This document shows, one piece after another, positions 23,337-32,982 of a stretch of DNA of 43,215 bases. The position numbers and the translations under genes were made by a program. This DNA is from Desulfobacteraceae bacterium. Its GTDB lineage: Bacteria; Desulfobacterota; Desulfobacteria; Desulfobacterales; Desulfosalsimonadaceae. The notes under the pieces were generated by a model. That model saw nothing but the letters and a program-made list of their open reading frames with translations, was not told the origin of the DNA and did no database searches. Each line of letters starts with the position of its first letter. Position 1 is the stretch's first letter. The stretch lies in NCBI GenBank assembly GCA_011390415.1, contig JAABSL010000324.1, positions 1 to 43,215 of the forward strand, given 5' to 3'.

Positions 23337-25943
23337 ATGAGGTATATCCGGATAGCCTTTCTGTTTTTGTTCTTTAGCGGCATATCAGGCACCATCTGTG
23401 CCGGGGAGCCGTCGAAAAATGTCCTGCTGCTAAACTCTTATCATAACGGGTATTTGTGGAGCGATGGAATAACAAATGGCGTGCAGCGGGCCTTTAGCGG
23501 AAGCAGCGTTGAACTTCACATCGATTACATGGATACCAAACGGCAATTTGGTTCTGATTACCAGAAATTGCTTTCTCAAATCCTCAGCCTGAAACACAAC
23601 AGACATAAATATGATGCAGTGATTGTTTCCGATGATAATGCCTTTAATTTTGTCAGTGAAAACAGAGAGCAGATATTTGGGTCCACCCCGCTCATTTTTT
23701 GCGGTGTCAATTACCTGCAGCGGCAACGCCTGGAAGGAATGCCCAATGTTACCGGTGTCAACGAACAGGCCGATATCAACGCCAACCTCAACCTGATCCG
23801 AAAAATCCATCCTGACTGCCGAAAAATAGTCATCATTACCGACAACACCACCACCGGAAAGCGTATCCAGGAAGAAGTCGGAAAAATCCGGGCCGACCGG
23901 AACGGTCGCAGCCCGGAAGCAGCGTTAATGCCGGAATTAGAGTTAATCTACGATGTCGGCGTTGATGAATTAATCGAATCACTGCACATTCTCGACAAAG
24001 AAACCATTGTGCTCTACACGTTTTTTTTTCGTGATAAGAATGGCGTATTTTTAGAATATGACATAGGCGCAGAACTGGTTTCTGAAAATTCAAAAAGACC
24101 GGTTTACGTTGCCTGGGATTTCAGCTTTGGCAAGGGCGCTGTCGGCGGATATCTGGTTACCGGCATTGATCAGGGCATTGAAGCCGGACGAAAAGCATTG
24201 GCTATTTTAAACGGCACCCGTCCGGAAGATATTCCGATTCAATACGACACCCCGGCGCAGCTGACTTTTGATTTCAGACAGCTGAAACGCCATGGCATCT
24301 CTTTGTCTCAGATTCCACAAAATGCGGCTATATATCATCAGCCGACTTCTTCTTATGAACAGCACAAGAAACTGATCTGGTTCATGGTGCCATTGGGCGT
24401 GCTTCTGACAGCTGCCCTACTGGGCGTCAGTTACGGGCTGGTCCGTTCACGACAGGCTGAAAAAGAGATCAAGGATTTCAAAAAAGCGCTGGATTCGTCA
24501 ACCGATGCCATCGGAATGGCAACGCCTGAGGGAAAACATTACTATCAGAACCAAACCTTCAGTGAAATGTTCGGCGATATTGGAAATGATCCGCCGGAAA
24601 CACTCTATGTTGATGAAACCGCCGGGCGGGAAATTTTCAAAACCATCATGGCGGGAAATGAATGGCGCGGTGATGTTGCCATGTATGGAAAAAACAATGA
24701 AGTGCTGGATATTTTTCTTCGGGCCTATCCCGTGGAAAGAGACGGAAAACTCGTGGCGCTGGTCGGGGTGCATACAGACATAACGGCTCGCAAACAATCG
24801 GCAGCACAGCTGCAAAAGATAGATAAGCTGAAGAGCATCGGCATCCTCGCCGGCGGGATTGCCCATGATTTTAACAATGTGCTGACGGGTTTATTCGGTA
24901 ATATTTCAATTGCCAAGTTAATGCTGGGAAATGACCATCCCGCGTTCACATCCCTTGAAAAAGCGGAAAAATCCATGGATCGGGCAACCCGCCTGACCAA
25001 CCAGCTGCTGACTTTTTCCAAAGGGGGCCACCCGGTCAAGGAAGATGCCGACCTTGGGCGGTTTATTGAGGAAATGGTTCTTTTTGATCTTTCCGGCAGT
25101 CATGTCAAACCGGTCTTCCGCATCGCCGAAAATCTCTGGCGGGCCGAGGTGGACAAGGGGCAGATACAGCAGGTGTTTTCCAACCTCACCATTAATGCGG
25201 ATCAGGCCATGCCCGACAGCGGTCATCTTTATATAACAGTCGAGAACTTTGAAGTTCCAAAGACCGGGATGCTCAATCTTGAGCCGGGAAACTATATCCG
25301 GATTACGATGGCGGATGAAGGCATCGGCATCGACCCGAACCATATTGAGCTGATATTTGATCCGTATTTCAGCACCAAACAGGCAGGCAGCGGACTGGGT
25401 CTGGCAACCGTCTATTCAATTATTAAAAAGCATGGCGGCCTTATCCGTGTTGCTTCGGAACCGGGCAAGGGAACAACCTTTACCCTTTACCTGCCGGCTT
25501 CCCATAAAGCGCAGCCGCCGGGAACAAAGCATCGACAGACAAAACGCCTGACCTGTCCACGAACGGCCAGGATACTTGTAATGGACGACGAAGAGGTGAT
25601 CTGCGAGATTGCCGCGGAGATGCTGGGGGCGATCGGGTATGAGGTTGAAACCGCGGACGACGGAAAAAGTGCCCTGAAAAAATACCGGCAATCCATGGCG
25701 GCCGGCACCCCTTTTGACCTGGTCATCATGGACCTGACCATCCGGGGCGGGATGGGCGGACTGGAAGCGATCCGTGCCCTGCTTGCCATTGACCCCCACG
25801 CAAAAGCCATTGTTTCCAGTGGCTATGCACAGGATCCGGTTATGGCGAATTATGATGCATACGGGTTTCGGGGCATTGTCGCCAAACCGTATGCACTGGA
25901 TCAGTTGCAGCGGGCATTGGATCGTGTTCTATCCGGTCGGTGA
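23337..25943 (+). CDS. Hybrid sensor histidine kinase with ABC-type sugar-binding-like sensor domain
   Basis: 868 residues. A signal peptide (1-22) precedes a periplasmic domain of the ABC-substrate-binding-like type (about 28-330, starting VLLLNSYHNGYLWSDG), then a membrane helix (347-369), a PAS domain (about 375-490), HisKA with His510 (LAGGIAHDFNNVLTG), HATPase_c (LATVYSIIKKHGG), and a C-terminal receiver (744-868) with Asp799 and Lys850. It senses a ligand outside the membrane and relays phosphate inside. The receiver keeps DD at 750-751 but has TIRGGMGG in the loop after Asp799. No separate output gene is adjacent. Confidence 0.94.
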   Translation: MRYIRIAFLFLFFSGISGTICAGEPSKNVLLLNSYHNGYLWSDGITNGVQRAFSGSSVELHIDYMDTKRQFGSDYQKLLSQILSLKHNRHKYDAVIVSDDNAFNFVSENREQIFGSTPLIFCGVNYLQRQRLEGMPNVTGVNEQADINANLNLIRKIHPDCRKIVIITDNTTTGKRIQEEVGKIRADRNGRSPEAALMPELELIYDVGVDELIESLHILDKETIVLYTFFFRDKNGVFLEYDIGAELVSENSKRPVYVAWDFSFGKGAVGGYLVTGIDQGIEAGRKALAILNGTRPEDIPIQYDTPAQLTFDFRQLKRHGISLSQIPQNAAIYHQPTSSYEQHKKLIWFMVPLGVLLTAALLGVSYGLVRSRQAEKEIKDFKKALDSSTDAIGMATPEGKHYYQNQTFSEMFGDIGNDPPETLYVDETAGREIFKTIMAGNEWRGDVAMYGKNNEVLDIFLRAYPVERDGKLVALVGVHTDITARKQSAAQLQKIDKLKSIGILAGGIAHDFNNVLTGLFGNISIAKLMLGNDHPAFTSLEKAEKSMDRATRLTNQLLTFSKGGHPVKEDADLGRFIEEMVLFDLSGSHVKPVFRIAENLWRAEVDKGQIQQVFSNLTINADQAMPDSGHLYITVENFEVPKTGMLNLEPGNYIRITMADEGIGIDPNHIELIFDPYFSTKQAGSGLGLATVYSIIKKHGGLIRVASEPGKGTTFTLYLPASHKAQPPGTKHRQTKRLTCPRTARILVMDDEEVICEIAAEMLGAIGYEVETADDGKSALKKYRQSMAAGTPFDLVIMDLTIRGGMGGLEAIRALLAIDPHAKAIVSSGYAQDPVMANYDAYGFRGIVAKPYALDQLQRALDRVLSGR

Positions 25944-25968
25944 AAAAGAAAACAGATAAACCGGAAAA

Positions 25969-27948
25969 TCACCGGAAACGAAATGAAGAGATAAAACACC
26001 CCCCGTCGCTGCCGCTGTCCGAATCCGAAGTATCCGGTTCGGTATCTGGTCCGGTATCCGGTTTGACATCCGCTTCGGTATCCGGAACCGGGAGCGGCAA
26101 TCCGACAGCGGCCAGAACCGCTGCTTCGGCGTTGACCCGCCCGCCGGATATCAGCTTGCCTGCCAGATCAGGAAGGGGATCAACCGATGCCATAATAATC
26201 TGCCTGACGTCTGCATAGCTTAACCCCGGGCTGGCCGACCAGACCAGACCGGCGACGCCGGCCACTACCGGGGTGGCCATGGAAGTACCGCTTTTATACC
26301 CATACTCATTGCCTGAAAATACCCACCTGATACCGCTCAGGGAAATATCATCCAGGTAAACACCGTCATAATTGGTATCTTCATCAGAACGCAGGCTGAA
26401 CCGTAAATAGAAATCATCAAAATCCGCATCATTGCTCCAGATGACCTGGCGCTCGATGCCCGCCGAAAATCCGGTAATCGTGTTAATTGTTTCGTAGCCG
26501 CCTTTTGAGAAGTCGGAAATTTCAACATTTACATTATCGAAACCGGTCTCAAGCGCATATAAAATACTGAACTGAAGGTTCAACCCGCGAAAATTCTGAG
26601 CTGAAATCAGATCAGCGGTCCGGATATATGAGAATTCATTTTCATGGTAATTATTGACCGAATCAACGACCACCGTGGAGTTAAACGCTTGACTATAAAC
26701 CGTTGCCCAGGATTCATATTCACCGCCGGTCACCCATTGCCCTGAGGTTTCAAAATCATCTGCAAACATGATTTCCCGCGGGGGCGGCGTTGTGCTGTAA
26801 ATGTTTGACCGGGAGCCGCTTCCCCCCGGGGCCGCGACATCCACTGAAGTCGCACCATAATTGGAATAAGACGCCAGCGCATCGTTTTGCTCGGTGGCGG
26901 CCACACTGATAATATTTTCCAGATCATAACTTGCCGGATAAGTAAAAAAACGGTCATTGTCATGGGCGTCATTGCCGGCCGCCGCAACCACCAGGATATC
27001 GTTTTCACCGGCCAGTTGATAGGCTTCGAATAAAAACCGGCTGAACGACGGCCCGCCAAAGCTGCAGTTGATAATTTTCGCCCCGTTTTCCACCGCATAC
27101 AGCACAGCTTCCAATACCACCAGGGTAGTGGCGTTAAACGGGCTGTCTTCAAACAGATCAAATATCTGCAGCGGCATGATTTGCGCCTGCCACATGATCC
27201 CGGTTGCGCCAATGCCGTTATTCCCTTCCGCGGCAATTATTCCGGCCACATGGGTGCCATGGCCGTCTCCGTAAAGGTCTTTGGAGTAATCGGACGGATT
27301 GTTATCATTGTTTACAAAATCCCATCCGTGCACATCATCTGTAAACTCATTGCCGTCATCATCAATGCCGTTATCGGGGATTTCTCCGGTATTGGTCCAG
27401 ATATTATTCATCAGATCCGGATGGTCAAACGCCACTCCGGAATCAATCACCGCAATGACGATATCGCGGCGGCCGGTTTCCACATCCCAGGCAGCGATTG
27501 CCGAAATATCCGCCCCCGGAATCCCGCGACTGCCGTTTACCCGCTGGCCGGTATTTTCCAGATACCACAATCGGTTAAAATCCTGATCATCCGGCACGGT
27601 TTGCGGTGAATAAAAATAGTTGGGTTCCGCATATTCCACAGCCGGCAGTTGTAAAATTATTTCAATGGCTGACAGCGGGTCCATATTTTTCCCAAGCCGC
27701 CAGTACTCCAGCCGCATCGCTTTAACTGCTTTTATCATTTCAGCCCCGGCCATTTGCCGGGCCTGTTGCCTGTCATTTTCATCCGCCCAGGCATGAAATT
27801 TTACCAGCAGTTCATGGGAAACAAAATTTTCCGGATCACGGGATTTTTCATTGATTGCCGGTGCCGCAGCGAAAGCATCGGCCGCAGTCACCAGAAACAC
27901 AGCAACTGTAATGATATTAAATAGTTGTCGTATGGGTAGGTTTTTCAT
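25969..27948 (-). CDS. Secreted subtilisin-like protease (S8) with inserted domain
   Basis: 659 residues. A signal peptide (1-28) is followed by a propeptide-like region (about 40-125) and the catalytic domain with Asp169 (AVIDSG), His230 (GHGTHVAG), the oxyanion-hole region AAAGND and Ser556 (SGTSMATP). Between the His and Ser motifs about 145 residues (395-540) form an inserted beta-rich domain rich in Asp and Tyr, of MAM/jelly-roll type by appearance. The tail is Pro/Asp/Thr repeats ending DGGCFISSFRFR. That Gly-Gly-Cys-Phe-Ile ending resembles the CFIATAA-type C-terminal signal of related bacteria, but is cut short. Confidence 0.93.
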   Translation of the reverse strand: MKNLPIRQLFNIITVAVFLVTAADAFAAAPAINEKSRDPENFVSHELLVKFHAWADENDRQQARQMAGAEMIKAVKAMRLEYWRLGKNMDPLSAIEIILQLPAVEYAEPNYFYSPQTVPDDQDFNRLWYLENTGQRVNGSRGIPGADISAIAAWDVETGRRDIVIAVIDSGVAFDHPDLMNNIWTNTGEIPDNGIDDDGNEFTDDVHGWDFVNNDNNPSDYSKDLYGDGHGTHVAGIIAAEGNNGIGATGIMWQAQIMPLQIFDLFEDSPFNATTLVVLEAVLYAVENGAKIINCSFGGPSFSRFLFEAYQLAGENDILVVAAAGNDAHDNDRFFTYPASYDLENIISVAATEQNDALASYSNYGATSVDVAAPGGSGSRSNIYSTTPPPREIMFADDFETSGQWVTGGEYESWATVYSQAFNSTVVVDSVNNYHENEFSYIRTADLISAQNFRGLNLQFSILYALETGFDNVNVEISDFSKGGYETINTITGFSAGIERQVIWSNDADFDDFYLRFSLRSDEDTNYDGVYLDDISLSGIRWVFSGNEYGYKSGTSMATPVVAGVAGLVWSASPGLSYADVRQIIMASVDPLPDLAGKLISGGRVNAEAAVLAAVGLPLPVPDTEADVKPDTGPDTEPDTSDSDSGSDGGCFISSFRFR

Positions 27949-28041
27949 TATGTCCCTGCGCGTCCCAACGGGTTTTTGGGAAAATAAAATACGCTTTTAA
28001 TCACCACATAATAATAAGGACACAATTGGGATTTGAAAACT

Positions 28042-28386
28042 TTATTCTTCGGCTATTTTTTCATTTGCAAGGGGGTGCATTTTGAAAGAGATAGCATCCG
28101 GTACATAGCTGATATCCAACAGCTCCGGGGATTCATGAAAAATCTGCACTTCGGGTTCATATCCGGGCAACTGCGCCTGAATGATATAATCATCGGTTTT
28201 CTTCATGGGCCAGGGATACCATTTATCATAGAATCGGTAATACATGGGTGTTTTGCCGGCAAGTTCACTGTTGATCCGAATGTCTGCAAAAGCGGGTTTG
28301 GAGTCGATTCTTACCAGCTTGGACGTGCAACTGCAAACCATGCCAAAAACTATTACCGTAAACAACAACCGGACTATTGTATTCAT
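28042..28386 (-). CDS. PEGA-like lipoprotein
   Basis: 114 residues. A signal peptide with a lipobox-like MVCSC (lipid-bearing Cys about residue 20) precedes a beta-rich domain, RIDSKPAFADIRINSELAGKTPMYYRFYD, of the PEGA kind often found in surface lipoproteins. Function unknown. AT-rich DNA lies upstream and it shares its strand with the adjacent protease and radical SAM genes without overlap. Confidence 0.7.
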   Translation of the reverse strand: MNTIVRLLFTVIVFGMVCSCTSKLVRIDSKPAFADIRINSELAGKTPMYYRFYDKWYPWPMKKTDDYIIQAQLPGYEPEVQIFHESPELLDISYVPDAISFKMHPLANEKIAEE

Positions 28387-28524
28387 TCGGTATCATCTCC
28401 AATTAAAAATGATTAAACTTATCTTTTAATTGATAACATATCCGGTTTGTTGGCACAAGCACATATTCAGTGCCGGACCCGGCCGGCTTACGACCGCACC
28501 ATCATTTTTTAACCTGTGCTCATC

Positions 28525-30120
28525 TTAGTTAAACTGCGGATGAACCGGCACCCATTCCCACTTAATCCGTTCATTATCATAAAAAAAGCCCAGATACCCT
28601 TTTTCATGCCACTGCCGGATATACCGGCCGACAAAATCCGGCGCCATGTCCACTTTTGAAGCGATCCGGCGGCTCAATGCGGCAGCCGGCCCATCGCCGG
28701 AGACGTCCAAAAAACCCTCTTCTTCAATCAGGTCCGTGGACAGGATATGATAAATCAACTTCAAGCGCTGTTCGCTTTCCACTTCCAGCGTTTCCCGGGA
28801 GGTGGCATTTCCTTCGGCATATCGCTTCTTTTTTTCTTCCCAGGTCTGAATAATGGACTGATACGCACGATTAACAAACGCCGTCATGTCTTCCGGTTTC
28901 AGCTGCGATGTTTCGACAATGGGCGTATTGGCATCATAGCGGTTCCAGTCATCTGTTAAAATCTGAAGGTCATAGTCGTCGATATGATCCCGGACCGTTG
29001 TTCCGGGAAAGGGCGAAAGAAAATGATACCCGTGTTCAATATCCAGTTCCCGGGCAAAATCGAAAGAGTCCTGCATGGTCTGATGATTTTCCCCCGGAAG
29101 CCCCACCATGAAAGAGGCATGGGCAATCATTCCCACTTTTCGGCACGCGGTCACCGCTTCACGGGCCTGATCCAGGGTAATTTTTTTCCGGACCCGGGCC
29201 AGCATTTCCGGATTTCCCGATTCAATGCCGAAACTGACCGCATCGCACCCGGCTTTTCGCATGATCGCCAGGGTTTCTTCATCCACCGTATCCACCCGGG
29301 CAAAAGCGCTCCAGCCGAAATTCAGGTTCCGGCGGATAATTTCTTCACAAATGGCCTTGACCCGTCTTTTATTGGCGGTAAACAGATCATCGGCAATATT
29401 GATTCGCTCAAACCCACTGGCAAGAATCATTTCAATTTCATCCGCCACCCGAACCGGATTTCGATACCGGACTTTAAACCCCACCATTTTTCTGCCCAGA
29501 CAGAAAATGCATTTATTGGGACACCCCCGGCTAGTGATAATGCTGATGGGAAACCCGAGCGCTTTGTATTTCGACAACGGCAGGAGATGACGCGACGGCA
29601 GCGGCAGGGCATCAAGATCACGAATCAGCTCTCCGGGACCGGTGGCGATAAATTCTTCATTTTCAAAAAATGCCAGCCCTTTGATATCATGCCATGCCGC
29701 CCGGTTTTTGGCGGCCGGCAGCCACTGCATCAGGGTGTTTTCCGCTTCTCCGATAATAACGGCGTCTATTTCAGGATACCGGGTCAGGGTATTTTTGGCA
29801 TCAAATGACACATGGGGGCCGCCCATCACCGTCACCACCGACGGACAATGCTGCCGCACCGCCTTTAAAATCTCAGCCCCGGCCAGAAAATTGAGCGTCA
29901 CCGACGTGGCCCCCACCACATCCGGCGCAAATTCATCGAGAAGGCGCCATAATTTTTCAGGGGTATACTCACTGACGATGTAATCAATAATCCGCACTTC
30001 GGCCCCGGCCGCTTCACAGGCCGCGGCAACATAACAAATGCCCAAAGGCGGGGACGGGGCTTCTTCCAGCGGATATGGCGGAGCTATCAGCGCAACTTTC
30101 ATACGCGAATCTCGATTCAT
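28525..30120 (-). CDS. B12-binding domain radical SAM protein
   Basis: 531 residues (525 if the second Met, at 30102, is used). An N-terminal cobalamin-binding-like fold (about 8-135) has GGPHVSF. The radical SAM domain starts at 192 with CxxxCxxC at Cys200, Cys204 and Cys207, binding a 4Fe-4S cluster. A C-terminal domain follows (about 440-531) with a winged-helix-like end. This architecture occurs in BchE-like and hopanoid-type methyltransferases; the substrate cannot be told. The gene is alone, so no pathway is suggested. Confidence 0.92.
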   Translation of the reverse strand: MNRDSRMKVALIAPPYPLEEAPSPPLGICYVAAACEAAGAEVRIIDYIVSEYTPEKLWRLLDEFAPDVVGATSVTLNFLAGAEILKAVRQHCPSVVTVMGGPHVSFDAKNTLTRYPEIDAVIIGEAENTLMQWLPAAKNRAAWHDIKGLAFFENEEFIATGPGELIRDLDALPLPSRHLLPLSKYKALGFPISIITSRGCPNKCIFCLGRKMVGFKVRYRNPVRVADEIEMILASGFERINIADDLFTANKRRVKAICEEIIRRNLNFGWSAFARVDTVDEETLAIMRKAGCDAVSFGIESGNPEMLARVRKKITLDQAREAVTACRKVGMIAHASFMVGLPGENHQTMQDSFDFARELDIEHGYHFLSPFPGTTVRDHIDDYDLQILTDDWNRYDANTPIVETSQLKPEDMTAFVNRAYQSIIQTWEEKKKRYAEGNATSRETLEVESEQRLKLIYHILSTDLIEEEGFLDVSGDGPAAALSRRIASKVDMAPDFVGRYIRQWHEKGYLGFFYDNERIKWEWVPVHPQFN

Positions 30121-30340
30121 ACATAAAAAGGTTCAGGATGCGATACTGCTTGCGGTTTCCAATGCCGGAACTGTTTACGGGAAATGAAATAATCTTTACC
30201 GGATTGGAAATTTCTTTCATGACAGAATTGGTATTAACTGTCAACGCGCAACCGCAAAAGCCTGGGCATTTATTGCCCGGTTTGCGCCGGATTTTCAAAA
30301 TCATTCAATATTTTGAAAAATTGCCGGAACTTATTTTACA

Positions 30341-30369
30341 TTGATAGGATGCTTTGGTTCTGATATATT
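30341..30369 (+). promoter_or_regulatory. Good sigma70-type promoter upstream of cytidylate-kinase-like gene
   Basis: TTGATA (30341-30346) and TATATT (30364-30369) are 17 bases apart, with TG one base before the -10 (extended -10). The start codon is 40 bases further on. It is the best promoter match in the window. Confidence 0.65.
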
Positions 30370-30409
30370 TAAATCAATCCAGAACAATAAACCGAAAAGG
30401 AGCGGAGCA

Positions 30410-31021
30410 ATGGCAGCCATAACCATTTCCCGACAATTCGGGGCCGGCGGCAGAACGCTGGGAAATCTGATTGCGGAAAAATTGAATTACCGGTTTTTAG
30501 ACGATCAGATTATCCAGGAAATTGCGAAACATGTGCAAGTGACAAAAGATACCGTTATTTCGATGGAAAGAACTGCCGGCGGCAGCATTTCACGAATGAT
30601 CTCCGGCCTGCTTTCACGCGACTACATGGCCCGGCTGACCGGTGAGGGAAAGGGCTATTTGGACGAAAATATCTATGTGCAGGCCCTTTATGACGTGATG
30701 CAGAAACTGGCTGCCGAAGGCAATGTAATTCTGACCGGACGCGGCGGGCAGTATATTCTGGAAAATTTTGAAAATACGTTTCACCTGCTTCTGGTGGCGG
30801 ATAAACAGGACCGCGTGGACTTTATGAAGCGTCATTACAAGTTGTCTGACGCAAAGGCACAGGCCGCTGTCGCAGGCGGTGAAAAAAGACGCCAAAATCT
30901 TTACCGCAAATTCGGCAAGCAAGACTACAACGATCCCATTCATTACCATATGGTCCTCAATATGAGCCGGATTCCCCTTGAAAAGGCCCTGGATCTGGTC
31001 TGCGGCCTGGTGAACGGTTAA
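30410..31021 (+). CDS. Cytidylate-kinase-like protein
   Basis: 203 residues from ATG 30410, which has AAGGAG about 8 bases upstream; the frame opens earlier at 30341 but the promoter lies there. The N-terminus ITISRQFGAGGRTLGNLIA replaces the normal P-loop, as in the Cytidylate_kin2 family. LDDQIIQEIA, ILTGRGGQYIL and DYNDPIHYHMVLN follow. Family members are probably nucleotide-binding; substrates are not known. The other copy in the window is fused to a BON domain (6505-7314). Confidence 0.87.
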   Translation: MAAITISRQFGAGGRTLGNLIAEKLNYRFLDDQIIQEIAKHVQVTKDTVISMERTAGGSISRMISGLLSRDYMARLTGEGKGYLDENIYVQALYDVMQKLAAEGNVILTGRGGQYILENFENTFHLLLVADKQDRVDFMKRHYKLSDAKAQAAVAGGEKRRQNLYRKFGKQDYNDPIHYHMVLNMSRIPLEKALDLVCGLVNG

Positions 31022-31069
31022 TTCTTACTCCTGCCCGGCTATTTGGGAAAAAGCCGCAAATAAACAAAA

Positions 31070-31103
31070 AAAGGGATTGCAATGATTAAACTGCAATCCC
31101 TTT
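31070..31103. terminator. Terminator between the kinase-like gene and tRNA-Gln
   Basis: AAAGGGATTGCA (31070-31081) pairs with TGCAATCCCTTT (31092-31103). On the minus strand, where it ends the gltX-tRNA unit, it is followed by a T run; it also serves the plus-strand gene. Confidence 0.88.
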
Positions 31104-31112
31104 ATATATTTC

Positions 31113-31186
31113 TGGCTGAGGGTATAGGATTCGAACCTATGTTAACGGGGCCAGAACCCGTCGTGATACCACTACACTAACCCTCA
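31113..31186 (-). tRNA. tRNA-Gln (anticodon CUG)
   Basis: On the minus strand: acceptor stem TGAGGGT/ACCCTCA, D loop AGTGGTA, anticodon arm ACGGG-TTCTGGC-CCCGT with CTG at the centre, T arm ATAGG-TTCGAAT-CCTAT, discriminator G and encoded CCA (31113-31115). The first pair is U1-A72, typical of tRNA-Gln. It lies 83 bases downstream of gltX on the same strand. Confidence 0.96.
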
Positions 31187-31269
31187 TTAAGTAACCTGTG
31201 TCATTAACTTAGCAATTGTCCGGTGTCAAGTCAAATTTTATTGCCTGAATAATGTCCAAAACGCAGGCC

Positions 31270-32679
31270 TTATTCACTGACCCTCTCAATATATGCAACG
31301 GCGTCACAAAGCCTTGAAATCACTTTTTCTTTACCCAGGGCGAGCATCATTTCAAAAATTCCCGGGCTCACGGTTTTTCCGGTCAAAGCCACCCGGACCG
31401 GCTGCGCCACCTTGCCGAATCCAAGGCCGGAATCTTCCATCACCTGCTTAAAAATATCTTCCAGGTTTTTTTCATTAAATTCCGCCATCCCGGAGACGGC
31501 ATCCGTCAGCTGTTTCATGGGCCCCAAAAGAGCGGGCTTTAAAAATTTTGCAGCGGCTTTTTCATCGTACTCCGGTTTTTCCACAAAATAAAACGCCGCG
31601 CCGTCCGCCATTTCAACAAAGGTTTTGCTGCGCGGTTTGAGTGTTTCAATCACCCCGTACAGATACGCCCCGGCTTCGACAGCAATACCTTTTTCCTGTA
31701 AAAACGGCAGCAGATGAGCGGCCAGGGAATCGGCAGGCGCATTGCGAATGTGTTCGGCATTCAATGCCAGAAGTTTTTCCGGATTGAATACGCCGGCGGA
31801 CCGGCCGATATGGTCGAGGTCAAATTTGTCAATGAGTTCTTTGCGGGTAAAAAATTCCTGATCGCCGTGGGACCACCCCAGACGGACCAGAAAATTGACC
31901 ATGGCATCCGGATGATACCCCATATCCCGGTATGCGGTAACCGACATGGCCCCGTGCCGCTTGCTGAGCCGGGATTTATCCGGCCCCAGAACCATGGGAA
32001 CATGTCCGAAATCCGGGACTTTCGCGCCGAGTGCCTGATACAGCAGAATCTGTTTGGGTGTATTGCTGATATGGTCATCGCCGCGGATGATGGTATTGAT
32101 ATTCATGGTAATGTCATCGATCACCACCGCCAGGTTATACATGGGCGACCCGTCACCGCGGGCAATAATGAAATCATCGAGTTCCGTATTGGAAAAGGCG
32201 ATATCCCCCCGGATCATGTCTTCCACAACGGTATTTCCGGTAAGCGGCGTCTTAAATCGCACCACCGCCCCTTCCTGCCAGGGCAGATTTTTCTCCCGGC
32301 AAGACCCGTCATAGCGGGGGTTGTCGCCCCGTTCTTTTGCCGCGTTGCGCATCGCGTCCACCTCTTCGGGTGTGCAGGTGCAATAATAGGCATTTCCCGA
32401 AGAAATCAGGCGGTCGATATATTTCTTGTAGATATCAAACCGCTCGGACTGGAAATAAGGTCCTTCATCCCAATCAATGCCCAGCCACTCCATTGCCTCA
32501 AAAATCGCGTTCACGGATTCATCGGTGGATCGCTGCACGTCGGTATCTTCAATGCGCAGAACAAATCGGCCATGGTTATGCCGGGCATACAGCCAGTTGA
32601 AAATCGCCGTCCGGGCGCCCCCTAAATGGAGGTACCCCGTCGGACTGGGGGGAAAACGGGTAATAATTGTCTGAGCCAT
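31270..32679 (-). CDS. gltX: Glutamyl-tRNA synthetase
   Basis: 469 residues, class I synthetase. The HIGH motif is HLGG in PSPTGYLHLGGARTAIFN, KMSKS is SRLSKRHG, and there is a zinc site with CTCTPEE and a later Cys (YDGSC). It charges tRNA-Glu and, in organisms lacking GlnRS, also tRNA-Gln for later amidation by GatCAB. A tRNA-Gln gene follows on the same strand. Whether this enzyme is non-discriminating cannot be decided here. AAGG lies 10 bases before the ATG. Confidence 0.95.
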   Translation of the reverse strand: MAQTIITRFPPSPTGYLHLGGARTAIFNWLYARHNHGRFVLRIEDTDVQRSTDESVNAIFEAMEWLGIDWDEGPYFQSERFDIYKKYIDRLISSGNAYYCTCTPEEVDAMRNAAKERGDNPRYDGSCREKNLPWQEGAVVRFKTPLTGNTVVEDMIRGDIAFSNTELDDFIIARGDGSPMYNLAVVIDDITMNINTIIRGDDHISNTPKQILLYQALGAKVPDFGHVPMVLGPDKSRLSKRHGAMSVTAYRDMGYHPDAMVNFLVRLGWSHGDQEFFTRKELIDKFDLDHIGRSAGVFNPEKLLALNAEHIRNAPADSLAAHLLPFLQEKGIAVEAGAYLYGVIETLKPRSKTFVEMADGAAFYFVEKPEYDEKAAAKFLKPALLGPMKQLTDAVSGMAEFNEKNLEDIFKQVMEDSGLGFGKVAQPVRVALTGKTVSPGIFEMMLALGKEKVISRLCDAVAYIERVSE

Positions 32680-32982
32680 TTATAATAAACCTTAATAATA
32701 ATGATAATAATTTCTGATTATTTGAAAAAAAGCAGCCATCTGCCTGTGACTTTTTCAAAAAAATTATTGACCAATTCCGAACTTACCGGCATTGAACCTG
32801 ACAAATCTAAATTTTTGAAAATTTTCGACGCTAACACAAACGCAACGCAAATACAAGGAGCAAAATATGGGATAATATTAAATTCCCTTGACAACATAGC
32901 GGATTTAACATACTAGTTTTAAAACTAAACCCAATTCTGAATAATAAAATATTAATAAATTTCAATAATTTAGGAGATAATC
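32680..32982. other. 303-base intergenic region
   Basis: AT-rich DNA between divergent gltX and rpmF. A 71-codon open frame (32701-32916) has no ribosome binding site and overlaps the rpmF promoter, so it is rejected. A near-perfect ribosome binding site AAGGAG precedes ATGGGATAA (32865 region), encoding only Met-Gly. The rpmF promoter-like site is listed separately. Confidence 0.5.
32888..32916 (+). promoter_or_regulatory. Possible promoter of rpmF
   Basis: A consensus TTGACA (32888-32893) is followed after 17 bases by TACTAG (32911-32916), a weak -10. It is about 70 bases before the rpmF start. Confidence 0.4.

Noticed and set aside
31714-32625. 303-codon open frame antisense to gltX
   Set aside because: It is a shadow of gltX; its translation has no recognisable domain and no start signal.
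32860-32876. Ribosome binding site followed by ATGGGATAA
   Set aside because: Encodes only Met-Gly; probably chance in AT-rich DNA.
32701-32916. 71-codon frame between gltX and rpmF
   Set aside because: No ribosome binding site, and it runs into the likely rpmF promoter.
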